Of a stretch of 64,000 bases of DNA, positions 55,170-64,000 are shown in pieces. The stretch's first letter is position 1. Every line of letters starts with the position of its first letter. The notes under the pieces are model-generated. The model was not told the origin of the DNA and made no database searches. It saw only the letters and a list, made by a program, of their open reading frames with translations. Made by a program: the position numbers and the translations under genes. Origin of the DNA: Anas platyrhynchos (taxonomy: Eukaryota; Chordata; Aves; Anseriformes; Anatidae); NCBI RefSeq assembly GCF_047663525.1, contig NC_092616.1, forward strand, positions 2,145,501 through 2,209,500, given 5' to 3'.

Positions 55170-55469
55170 AGGAGCTGTCAGCCCTGAGGCCTTGAGGACA
55201 CCTCGAGGGAGCCCAATGGCACAGAGCAAGTGATGCCATGGTCGGGTGCTGTGCTGCTGAGGTGGGCTGGGCTCCTGGGCCCAAGGGGAGCTGCTGGCAA
55301 GCGGCCAGTGTGGCAAAGAGACAGCTCTGCCCAGGAGCAGCTCCTCTGCACAGCGCAGGCTCTGACCGCAGGTGGCACCGGGAGAGAAGGAGAGAGTGAT
55401 TGGCGGCAACGAGGAGTGCAACAACAGAGGGCAGCGTGTGGCAGGACAGATCTGCAGGCTCTTGACACC
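55170..55469 (+). promoter_or_regulatory. Conserved OR upstream exon and putative promoter (unit of OR at 56899)
   Basis: The O/E-type core CCCAAGGG at 55280-55287 lies 182 bases before a GTGAGT donor (55470). The CTCCTGGGC / GCCCAGGAG inverted pair is kept. No exon-1 ATG in frame with the receptor was found. Confidence 0.55.
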
Positions 55470-56898
55470 GTGAGTCTCTGGCAGCAGGGAAATGCAGATG
55501 GGGTTTCCAGATGGGTCTTCTACAGCTGGCACATCTGATGGCTGATAGCTTCTCTCAGGATAGCTCTTTCTGTTTCTCCAGCACAGAGTAGATGTTTTAG
55601 AGAATGGCATTGATTTTTCAAGAGGAAGACCAAAGCAGGGGCTACCCGAAGGGTAAGAATTTTTCTGCAATCTGTGCTTGTAAATTCTTGCAGTGGAAGG
55701 CAGGCAGGCTTCATGGTAATGGGTTGTTGGGATTGTACAGGAGACCGAGACTCCTAGAGCATTGCACTGAGAGATCAATGTGTCAATGATGAACTTCATA
55801 AAGTCCCTTTCCACACCTCAGCCCACAGACTGCACCAACACCATCTTTGTGGCCCTTTCAGGTTTTATCCTAGCTGATCTTTGGGAGCTGCAAACCCTCT
55901 GATGCCCAGTGCCCTGTCTTTGTGTCTTCATGCCAGAACAGAACATACAGTATTTGCAACGAGCATGAGCAGTCTCCTCTGCAGGCAGAGCTGCAGCACA
56001 GGACAATCTGCTGAGTGTCTGTCTGTCCCTCTCTGGCCTTGCCTCCCCTGGCAGCAGCACGGTGCCATTCCTCCTTGCTTCTCCACCTAACCATGCTGCT
56101 GCTGTTCTTGTTTCCAGTCTGGCTGGGGATGGGGATTTCACATGCACATGGAGTGAGCCCTCGGTGTTCCTGGGGGAAGGGGAGTATGGGAACAGGGTGA
56201 GGTGTCTGGAAATGTGCACTTTGAGCCTAGATTACTCTGCTCTCAGCAGTGTTCAGGTCCTTCTCAGGTAAAACCCTGATTGCAATTGTCCTGCAGCTCA
56301 AAGAGATGCCAGCACAGGGCAGCTCAGACAAGCACTGATGGACAGACTGGCCATCCTCCCTGAAGGACACTCTTCACTAAAGGGACGGTCCCTTTGCCTC
56401 TGAAGATCCACAGGATTTCACTTGGAGTGCAGCAGAAAAGCCCAAGATTTCTGCCTTAGAAAAAGACATTAAGTGCTGGGGGGGTATTGAGAACAAGAAG
56501 GAAAAAAAAAAAAAAAATTAAAAAAAAAAATCCCCAAAGACCTGCTCAGCAATTGGTTGAACTATGAGCAACAAAGGGGTAAGGTTCTTTGATATCATCA
56601 CTACATTTTATCTGAGATATTTTCCTCTTTACCTCATACTATAGGGCAGGACTAATTCCTCTGTTGCCTACAGCAGAGTCCCCTTCTCCCAGAGATACCC
56701 TCAGGCAGCATGAATCAGAACTCCTGAAAGTGACCTGCCAAATGTCTTCCTGGAAGGGAACAAGTATATTGGGGGGTTTAAGCTGAGAAATAGAATAAGC
56801 TTTTCTCACTAACTCTGCAATAGCTTCTCAGATAAGTCTGCTGTAACTTGGCAGTGCTTTCTCTTCCTTGGGCATGACCAAATGACCCAAACCAGCAA
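55470..56898 (+). other. Predicted intron and 5' region of the OR at 56899
   Basis: 56250-56460 matches 10850-11040 in the intron of the OR at 11248. An A-rich tract lies at 56502-56530. The acceptor is uncertain; the text before the ATG has a TTTCTCTTCC tract but no clean AG at the expected distance except ACCAG at 56896. No other gene is seen. Confidence 0.45.
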
Positions 56899-57813
56899 AT
56901 GGCCAACAGCAGCTCTGTGAGTGAGTTCCTCCTCCTGGCATTCGCAGACACAAGGGAGCTGCAGCTCCTGCACTTCGCACTCTTCCTGGGCATCTACCTG
57001 GCTGCCCTCCTGGGCAACGGCCTCATCCTCAACGCCGTAGCCTGTGACCACCGTCTCCACACCCCCATGTACTTCTTCCTCCTCAACCTCGCCCTCCTCG
57101 ACCTGGGCTGCATCTCCACCACTGTCCCCAAAGCCATGGCCAATGCCCTCTGGGACGAAAGGGCCATCACTTATGATGGGTGCGTTGCACAGGCGTTTCT
57201 GTTTGTATTTTTTATGTCCGTGGAATATTCACTTCTCACCATCATGTCCTATGACCGCTACGTTGCCATCTGCAAGCCCCTGCACTATGGAAGCCTCCTG
57301 GGCAGCAGAGCTTGTGCCCAGATGGCAGCAGCTGCCTGGGGCAGTGGGCTTCTCAATGCTGTCCTGCACACGGCCAGTACATTTTCCGTGCTCCTCTGCC
57401 AAGGTAATGCTGTGGACCAGTTCTTCTGTGAAATCTCCCAGATCCTCAAGCTCTCATGTGCAGACTCCTACCTCAGAGAAGTCAGAGCACTTGTGTTTAG
57501 CTTTTCTTTAGGCTTTGGTTGTTTTGTTTTCATTGTGGTGTCATATGTTCAGATCTTCAGGGCTGTGCTGAGGATGCCCTCTGAGCGGGGCCAGCTCAAA
57601 GTCTTTTCCACATGCCTCCCTCACCTGGTTGTGGTCTCCCTGTTTGTCAGCACCATCATATTTGCCTACCTGAAGCCCCCGTCTGTCTCTTCCCCATCCT
57701 TGGACTATGTGTTGGCAGTTCTGTACTCGGTGGTGCCTCCAGCATTGAATCCCTTCATCTATAGCATGAGGAATAAGGGACTGAAATATGCACTGTGGAA
57801 ACTGATATCTTGA
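56899..57813 (+). CDS. Olfactory receptor, OR14-like (intact, 304 aa)
   Basis: Start MANSSSVSEF (N-glycosylation site N3), LGNG 38-41, PMYFFL 56-61, Cys95/Cys177, MSYDRYVAIC 116-125, SYVQIF 215-220, KVFSTCLPHL 234-243 and NPFIYSMRN 284-292. It ends early at KYALWKLIS, about fifteen residues short of the 319-residue paralogues, but after the helix-8 region, so probably functional. It has NEC changes such as LNAVACD for LTAVACD and AITYDGC for AISYAGC. Upstream module at 55170-55469; poly(A) signal at 57991-57996. Confidence 0.95.
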   Translation: MANSSSVSEFLLLAFADTRELQLLHFALFLGIYLAALLGNGLILNAVACDHRLHTPMYFFLLNLALLDLGCISTTVPKAMANALWDERAITYDGCVAQAFLFVFFMSVEYSLLTIMSYDRYVAICKPLHYGSLLGSRACAQMAAAAWGSGLLNAVLHTASTFSVLLCQGNAVDQFFCEISQILKLSCADSYLREVRALVFSFSLGFGCFVFIVVSYVQIFRAVLRMPSERGQLKVFSTCLPHLVVVSLFVSTIIFAYLKPPSVSSPSLDYVLAVLYSVVPPALNPFIYSMRNKGLKYALWKLIS

Positions 57814-57990
57814 TGTGTTTCAGAAGAAATTATTTTTCAATCATCTTCTGGAAATGATTCATAATGTCACTTATTATAGGGAGAACCAATATTCTCTTCT
57901 ATATTCTCTTTGTTGTTGTTGTTGTTGTTTGTTTGTGTCTTTGAGTATTGTTAGCACTAGTATTTTTTAGTTTTAATTTAGCTGTTGCCC

Positions 57991-57996
57991 AATAAA
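57991..57996 (+). promoter_or_regulatory. Poly(A) signal AATAAA
   Basis: Lies 178 bases after the stop at 57813, preceded by TTG and TTTA-rich text (TTG repeat at 57909-57934). Confidence 0.5.
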
Positions 57997-57999
57997 ATA

Positions 58000-59060
58000 T
58001 CATTATTTGTCCCATTTCCAATTCAGTGTGTACATGTTGAGTATTTCTGAAGCAGCTGACAGGTCATCCCTTGACTCCTGGCTGTGATCCATGCCTTTAG
58101 GCTCACATCTGCCAGTGTCTGTGATAGGCCAACAGATGCACCTGCTTTGCACATAGTTTGTGAGATCCTCTCTTCCTAAGTGCCTGGAAGGCCCCATAGA
58201 GGAAGAGGTCTTGGATAGCTGTTGTCATGTCAGATGTTTCAGCTTTGCCTGATTCATTCTTGAGGGCTGCTTTCAGTTTTCTACACAGAAGGGGCCACTG
58301 CCTCCCAGATGCCTGGGGGAACATAAAGCCTGCATGAGAGCCTGGAAGAAGTTACCCTGGGTCCATAGAAACCATTCTGGAAACAAAACTTGTAGGCCAG
58401 AAGTGCACTTTTGTGGTGTTGCACAGCTGCTGGGCACATTGTGCAGGGTGCTCTTACAGGCCTTGGTGTCTTTCTCCATGTTGGCTTAGGAGCTGGTTCT
58501 TTCTCAGGCATGGAGTAGCCAGCAGAGGTGAGACAGATACTCTAAATTCATGAAAGCCAATTCATGAAAGTCATCGAAAAGCTGTCCCTAAGAAGATGGC
58601 TGATATGGGCAAGTCAGGAAAGCCTGACCAGGAGAGATGAGAGATTTGATGGAGGGAAGAGGAGCTTGGATAGCAGAAGATAATGATTTTGAAGAGGTAA
58701 GAATGTTCAGGTAATGTTGATCCCACCATAACACTGACTTAAAGCAGTCGTGTGAGGCCCTTAACCTATTCTAATCTGTAACATTAATCCCTAAACCTAA
58801 ATGCTACTAAACACCCTGAGAAGAATACACTACTGTAATGTTTGACCACAGTATCCCTTAAAGCCAAACTTAGTCCATAGCCACTTTCCATTATGCTTCC
58901 ACTCTTGCTCGCCCTGATCCCTGCCTTTAACACTAGCATTAAAATGTTCTATTTAACCCTAGTCTTCTTGCAGACCTAAACTGTTGAAGAATGGCTCAAA
59001 GAGCAAGGGCACTGGTCTGTTATATATGGAGTGGTAATTCATGTCGAGAAAATGGTTGAT
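58000..59060 (-). other. Unassigned region between OR and LTR3
   Basis: Short minus-strand frames (58479-58273, 58324-58103) read with moderate complexity (FPEWFLWTQGNFF, FLYGAFQALRKRG) and could be decayed coding sequence of a retroelement or processed gene. I do not recognise it. 58700-58960 is a run of CTAA-rich text without features. Confidence 0.3.
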
Positions 59061-59066
59061 ATTAAT

Positions 59067-59432
59067 AAAGAAGGGGGAGATCTGGGAATGTGGCCATGGA
59101 TGTTGGAAAACCCCATGATTGAGATAACACCAGACTCTTAATGATGAGGCCATCAGGAATATAAAAGAGTTTAGAGGGAACAAAGAAGGGTGATTCAGGA
59201 GACTCCATGCAGTCTCCAGTTTCTTGTTCTGCAAATGGTTTCTTCTTCTCCAGCCATTAAGGCATGGATGTTTCTGGGTGTTTGCTGTTGTTGTTACATT
59301 CAAAGTTGTTTGACCAATAAAAAGTTGTTTTGAAAAAAACTGCTGTGCAGAGAAGGGTATAAGAGGGGAGCCTGCCCTCAAGATAAAAAAGGCAACGCGA
59401 TGAAGTTACGTCATCAATAAAGAAGCAGGAAA
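59067..59432 (+). mobile_element. LTR3-family 3' LTR with polypurine tract
   Basis: A polypurine tract AAAGAAGGGGGAGA (59067-59080) lies just before TGTGGCC (59089), so this is the 3' LTR of an element whose interior lay upstream. It aligns with the solo LTR 29743-30152. GGGTATAAGAGGGGAGCC at 59354 is TATA-like and ATCAATAAAG at 59413 is the poly(A) signal. The U5 end is replaced by unrelated sequence at about 59432. Confidence 0.7.
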
Positions 59433-59434
59433 AA

Positions 59435-60500
59435 TAAGTGAAGAGGAACAGGCTGGCAGAATGGAGACCAGGACAGGAACAGGCACATTGATTGCCTCAT
59501 GAAGATAGGTTCGGCCAAACTCAGCAAACTGCTCAGAGAAGCTCGTACAGAAAGTCGCTGGAAACAGGCGCACTGGAGCTGGAGAGAAGTGGACCCGTGC
59601 ACACAACTGCCTCTCACTGGTAAGCAGTTGCGCATTATGGGGAATCATACGCCCTTAGGAACAAAGACTGTCCTGGTAACCTTACAGCTAATTCTCCTTC
59701 TTAACAATTGGACAGTTTATGAGCCTGAAATATGGGACCAAACTGATGTCAAGGTGTGGGACTCTGCAACTAAAAATGACAAGGTTGCAGTGGGATTGCT
59801 CGGCACCTGGACAGCAATCTCTGAGGCCTTAAAGAACCATGTGGAGCCACAATCACAAACGTGTGGCTTGCCAGATAGTGAGGGAGCTGCGGGCTCCTTT
59901 ACTGATCCAACTGCTACGTTTCCATCGGCCCCTCTGCTGCTACAGCCATCGAAGGCTTTTGCTGTTACGCCCCCCGGGTGACCTGGGGGCCTTTTGACCC
60001 AGGCCTATTGGCCTTGAAAAGTAGGTGGATATGCTTTTCTTCGATCTGGGAAGAATGGGATACATAAGGCCTGAAGACCCAGTTCCTTGACAACCTAAAG
60101 CGAGACATATTGTTCAAAAGGAATGGAAAATGGAGACTTGTTAGTAATCAAGAAAAGGAATGGAAAATGGAGACTGTTAAGTCATGGAACTTAAAGGATT
60201 GTTTGTTACCTTTTGCGATCGTGAATATGTATAGGCGTACTCGATTTTAGTAAGTTATGGAACTTAGAGGATTGTTTGTTACCTTTCCTGATTGTACGTA
60301 TGTATAGGCATACTTATGTTTAGTATGTAAAGCAATGTTCTGTATATTTAGAATGTTTGATATTTGTGTGTGCGTGTTGGTGGAGTGTAGACACCCCACA
60401 CAGCCAGCGCTGTTTACTTGCCTTTTATACCTTTTAGAAATATTTGTTTTATAAATATTACAAAATTCAGATTGAGTTGAGACCTCATTTATAACACTTG
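59435..60500 (+). pseudogene. Second endogenous retrovirus relic, internal fragment and 3' LTR-like end
   Basis: The frame 59499-59981 (160 codons) has a basic start (KLLREARTESRWKQ), a hydrophobic stretch (VLVTLQLILLL) and a Trp-rich segment. I take it as a retroviral leader/envelope or gag piece but cannot assign it. A GGTAAGCAG donor-like site is at 59620. 60116-60330 has two sets of tandem repeats typical of a U3. 60400-60496 has CCTTTTATACC and TTTATAAATATTACAAAATTCAG, resembling the R/U5 end of an avian LTR. Start and PBS were not found. Confidence 0.5.
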
Positions 60501-60581
60501 CCCAGGACTGCTCATGCCACCCCTCATTCCTGGAACAGAGAAAATCTGTGATGTGTCAACCTCTCCTGCCTGTTAGAGCTG

Positions 60582-60589
60582 AAAAAAAA

Positions 60590-60621
<32 letters not shown>

Positions 60622-60623
60622 AA
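60582..60623 (+). repeat. Poly(A) tract
   Basis: Forty-one A with one G, directly before block E copy 2. It is not present before copy 1 at 28441. Confidence 0.95.
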
Positions 60624-60624
60624 G

Positions 60625-61057
60625 CTAAATTTCCTCCAATTGTACCTGTACTATCTGCCTTTCTTGGTGAAAATATTCACATTTTCTGTCTGTATAGTGA
60701 AATATATATGTATAGCCCCAGCTGTAACTACAGCTATATGTGCAAGTAAAGGTAAATGTATATACAGAGTTAGATGTGTACACATGGATAACTGGGAGAG
60801 AGACAGGCAAGTGTCTGGGATTCGAGAATTTTACATCACCTGAACTATCAGGAAACCAACCCAGAAGTGCTGGGAGCTGAGGAGAGGGGACATGTGGAGG
60901 AAGGTCCCAGTGACACGGCTGGGAGGTGGGTTGTGATGCCATTCCTACTGCAGTGACCTGACTGCCCGGTGGCAGGCAGGCAGACATGGCGATGTCATTG
61001 AGTGCATCACAAACCCCACGGGACACAAGGGGCAGCTCAGGCAGCTCTTCACCCTGG
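60625..61057 (+). repeat. Duplicated block E, copy 2
   Basis: Counterpart of 28441-28880. It stops where LTR2 begins at 61058. Confidence 0.8.
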
Positions 61058-62129
61058 TGTAGTGGGTTTATGTGGCAAGGTTTTGGTAGCAGGGGGCCAT
61101 AGGGGTGGTTTCTGTGAGAAGGATCTGGAAGCTGCCCCATGTTTGGTAAGGGCCCCACTGCTGACCAGAGCCGAGCCAATAAGTGATGTTGTTTTGCACA
61201 TCTGTGAGAACATATATAAGACAGGGAAAAAAAAAAACGCTGCGCCACACAGCAGCTGGGAGAGTGAGAGAAGTGAAGAACGGCCTTGCAGGGGCCAAGG
61301 TCAGTGCAGAAGGACGGGGAGAGGTGCTCCAGGCACCAGAGCAGAAGTCCCCTGTGGCCTGTGGTGAGGACCATGGTGAAGCAGAATGTCCCCCTGCAGC
61401 CCATGGAGTACCACGGTGGAGCAGGGTTCCACGCTGCAGCCCGTGGAGGAGACCACAGTGGAGTAGGGGGCCCTGCACCGACAGAGGCTGCTGCCTTTGG
61501 AAGACCCCTGCCAGAGCAGATTCTGGGCCGGACCTGTAGCCCGTGGAGAGGAGACCACGCAGGAGCAGGTGACCCGGCAGGAGCTGCTGCCCGTGGGGGA
61601 GCCAGGTTGGAGCAGTTTTCTCCTGAGGGATGGACCCTGTGGTACGGACCCATATCTGGAGCAGTTGTGGAAGAGCTGCTGCCTGTGGGAAGCCCACACT
61701 GGATCAGTTCATCAAGGACTGTATCCCGTGGGTGGGACCCCACAGCACAGGGGACGAGAGTGACCAAGAAGGAGCGGCAGAGAAGAAGTGCTGTAGACTG
61801 ACCATAACCCCCATTCCCCCGTTCCCCTGTGCCACTCGGGGAGAGGAGGTGGAAGAGGGTGGATGGGGGGAAAGGTGCTTTTGGTTTCTTTTCTTTATTT
61901 CTCACTTCTCTAGCTTGTTAGTAATAAGCAATAAGTCTTAAATAAATTTTACTATCTCCCTATGCCGAGTCTGTTTTTCCTGTTACAATAATTACTGCAT
62001 GATCTTCTTGTCCTTATCTCAACCTTAGAGCCCTTTTCATCGTATTTTCTCCCCATTCCTCTTTGAGGAGGGGGAGTGAGAGAGCGGCTGTGGTGGAGCT
62101 CATCTGCGCACTCGAGCGGAACCATGACA
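61058..62129 (+). mobile_element. LTR2-family element, reference copy (1072 bp)
   Basis: Starts TGTAGTGGGTTTATGTGGC and ends GCGGAACCATGACA. It has TATATAAG at 61213-61220 and AATAAA at 61941-61946, as expected for an LTR with a long transcribed part between. The middle is GC-rich with CTGCAGCCCATGGAG-type repeats that open long frames on both strands (up to 426 codons, minus). They are not shared by the other copies. No target-site duplication was seen. Confidence 0.7.
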
Positions 62130-62450
62130 AAGGGTTGCTCTTTCTGTGATCATAGCTTCACTCCAGTCCTTCAAGTATACATGAGCTGAGAAGCCTTGTC
62201 CAGTGGTGACTTTTGAGGTAAGGACCAACATACAGCTTGGGGGAAACTGTCTCAAGGATGTATGCTGGCCATAGGAACTGAAGGACAGAAGCAAACAGAC
62301 GTCACTGCACAGGGTGGGAAGTAGACCCAGCTGGACTGCTGCCAAACACTCTCACTGGGTTCCATGGTTGTAGCAGGTGCTCGGAAAGACTAGGGAACAT
62401 TTCAAGGACACTAGAGGTTTCAAGCTGTCTTTCTAGATCCACCCAATGGT
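62130..62450 (-). repeat. Distal 3' flank of the OR unit (OR at 63737)
   Basis: Inverse of 13780-13930; see that entry. Confidence 0.65.
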
Positions 62451-62506
62451 AATACCTCAGAGATGACAGCAATTCCTCTCCATACTCCCCATCTTGTGTG
62501 TGATGG

Positions 62507-63083
62507 TGTCCTGGTTTCAGTTAGGACAGAATTAATTTTCTTCCTAGTAGCTGGTAGAATGCTATATTTTGGCTTAGGATGAGAAGAGTGCTGATAACAC
62601 CCCGATGCTTTAATTGTTGCAGAGCAGTGCTTATACTAAGCCAAGGACATCTCAGCCTTTTGCTCTGTCCTGCCAACGGGCAGGCTGGGGGTGCAGTAAG
62701 AGCTGGGAGGGGACAGACCCAGGACAGGTGACCCAAACTAGCCAAAGGGGTATTCCATCCCATCTGACGTCATGCTAAACAATATATAGGGGTAGCTAGC
62801 TGGGGGAGGGGAGCCGGACTGCTCAGGGTTAGGCTGGGCATCAGTCAGCAGGTGGTGCGCAATTGCATTGTGCATCACTTGTTTGTACACATTAGTAGTA
62901 GTAGTACTACTATCATCGTTATTATTATTGATATTATTATTATTTTCCTGTCTTATTAAACTGTCTTTATCTCAACTCATGGGCTTTACTTTCCCGTTTC
63001 TCTCCCCCATCCCAGAGAGAGAGGGGGGAGGGTGAGCAAACGGCTGTGTGGTGTTTAGCTGCCGGCCGGGTTAAACCACGACA
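62507..63083 (+). mobile_element. ERVL-type solo LTR, 577 bp, with 5-bp target-site duplication GATGG
   Basis: Starts TGTCCTGGTTTCAG and ends GTTAAACCACGACA, flanked by GATGG at 62502-62506 and 63084-63088. AATATATAGG near 62777 is the TATA region and TTATTAAACTG near 62952 holds ATTAAA. A five-base duplication is what ERVL elements make. It sits in the 3' flank of the OR at 63737, in opposite orientation. Confidence 0.95.
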
Positions 63084-63540
63084 GATGGTCCCCCACTGAA
63101 TACCCCAGGCATTGCAGTGTCCTTGTGTGCACGTGGACATCTATATTTGGCATTCTCCCTATGGTGACTTCGTCTTGGGTGAAGTGATCTCTCACTTTGT
63201 GGGGCTCCAGTCACTGACCACCCCAGACACATGATACTCAGGGAGAACACCTAGGCTCTTCAGGCAGCTCCCCATTAATTTCCTGGAGGATGTCCTCTGC
63301 CCTGACACTTGTGGGACAGTCATGGCTATATACCTCAGTGACTGTTAACCATTTCTGCTGTCATCAGACACCAACAGGTTACTCCTAAATCCTACCCTTG
63401 GTCTCTCACAACTCGCAAAATGAGCTTTTTCTTTCCCTTATCCATAGAGCAACAGGCTTTTCAGGGAGCAGGTGCTCAGCCCTGGTCTTGGCACCAGCTT
63501 TGAAAGAAGAACCACGTCTTCAAGAAGTGGGAGATACAAT

Positions 63541-63546
63541 TTTATT
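63541..63546 (-). promoter_or_regulatory. Poly(A) signal AATAAA (minus strand)
   Basis: TTTATT on the plus strand, 191 bases past the stop of the OR at 63737, at the place paralogous to 481-486. Confidence 0.5.
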
Positions 63547-63736
63547 AGGCAGATCCTATCACAGAGTTTGTTCTGGCCTGCTGTTATACACATATTATAA
63601 AGCCTCAGTAGTAAACAGAACGGTTTCATTCCTCAGTAGATAGCCGATGAATAAAGAAACATATTGCTAATAAATTAGTAAATGCAAATGATACTGAGGA
63701 TAACAATTTCAATAATGAGCAGGCCTGCAAGGGAAG

Positions 63737-64000
63737 TCATTTGTGTAGATACAGGGGAAATTTATCACCAATCAGAAATATCCATGAAAACACTTTCTGA
63801 ACAGCACTCTTAAGCTCCTTGTTTCTCATGCTGTAGATGAGGGGGTTCAATGCTGGTGGCACAACAGAGTACAGAACTGCCACCACCAGGTCCAGAGACA
63901 GTGAGATAGAGGGGGACTTCAGGTAGGCAAATATGGTCATGCTGAGAAACAGGGAGACCACTGCCAGGTGAGGGAGACACGTGGAAAAGGCTTTGTACTG
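63737..64000 (-). CDS. Olfactory receptor, OR14-like, C-terminal part (runs off window)
   Basis: Eighty-seven residues are visible, from KAFSTCLPHL through FAYLKSPSIS and NPLIYSMRN to the tail GDKFPLYLHK, like that of the ORs at 684 and 33714. SLSLDL is one residue shorter than the paralogues' SSPSLDL. The frame is open to the window edge, so it may be an intact gene. Confidence 0.9.
   Translation of the reverse strand, partial: QYKAFSTCLPHLAVVSLFLSMTIFAYLKSPSISLSLDLVVAVLYSVVPPALNPLIYSMRNKELKSAVQKVFSWIFLIGDKFPLYLHK

Noticed and set aside
58003-58511. Minus-strand frames as exons of a HEAT-repeat-type or other known avian gene
   Set aside because: I could not match any motif with confidence, and frames are short and shifted.
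60625-61905. 426-codon minus-strand ORF across block E and LTR2
   Set aside because: It crosses the boundary between two unrelated repeats, and neither part keeps the frame in its other copy.

Overview
The window is vertebrate genomic DNA from a bird, most likely a neognath. Evidence: many CR1 LINE fragments in both orientations, several ERVL-type solo LTRs and relics, and a family of intronless-coding olfactory receptor (OR) genes of the bird-expanded OR14-like (gamma-c) type. The species cannot be named from the sequence alone. No bacterial, phage, CRISPR, rRNA or tRNA feature was seen.

Eight OR loci lie on both strands: a truncated fragment at 1-228 (-); a full-length gene with a lost start codon at 684-1643 (-); intact genes at 11248-12207 (+), 33714-34673 (-), 48917-49849 (-) and 56899-57813 (+); a frameshifted pseudogene at 20572-21515 (+); and a 3' part at 63737-64000 (-) running off the edge. 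Each complete locus has the same layout in its own orientation: a GC-rich upstream block with a conserved splice donor, an intron of about 1.2-1.9 kb, a splice acceptor (clear in five of six) some 20-27 bases before the coding ATG, one coding exon of 304-319 codons, and often a poly(A) signal about 200 bases past the stop. In three loci a short open frame in the upstream exon would join in frame with the receptor.

Between the ORs lie pieces of one segmental duplication (copy A about 3760-6980, inverted copy C about 15780-18060, copy B about 41830-44380, short copy D about 32080-33150), all bordered by the same LTR-like repeat, here called LTR2. Copies B and D have lost their OR gene. Three related GC-rich blocks lie around 29480-30900, 40370-41780 and 46440-47500. 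The rest is CR1, ERVL gag/pol debris, a class-I-ERV-like integrase relic, other retroviral relics, two well-bounded solo LTRs with target-site duplications (35904-36516 and 62507-63083) and microsatellites.

The receptors would act in ciliary membranes of olfactory neurons as G-protein-coupled odorant sensors. The repeats record how the cluster grew, by unit duplication, inversion, loss of genes and later transposon insertion. The observations most worth testing are the shared upstream exon/promoter module and the possible exon-1-encoded N-terminus. No wholly new biological system was recognised.
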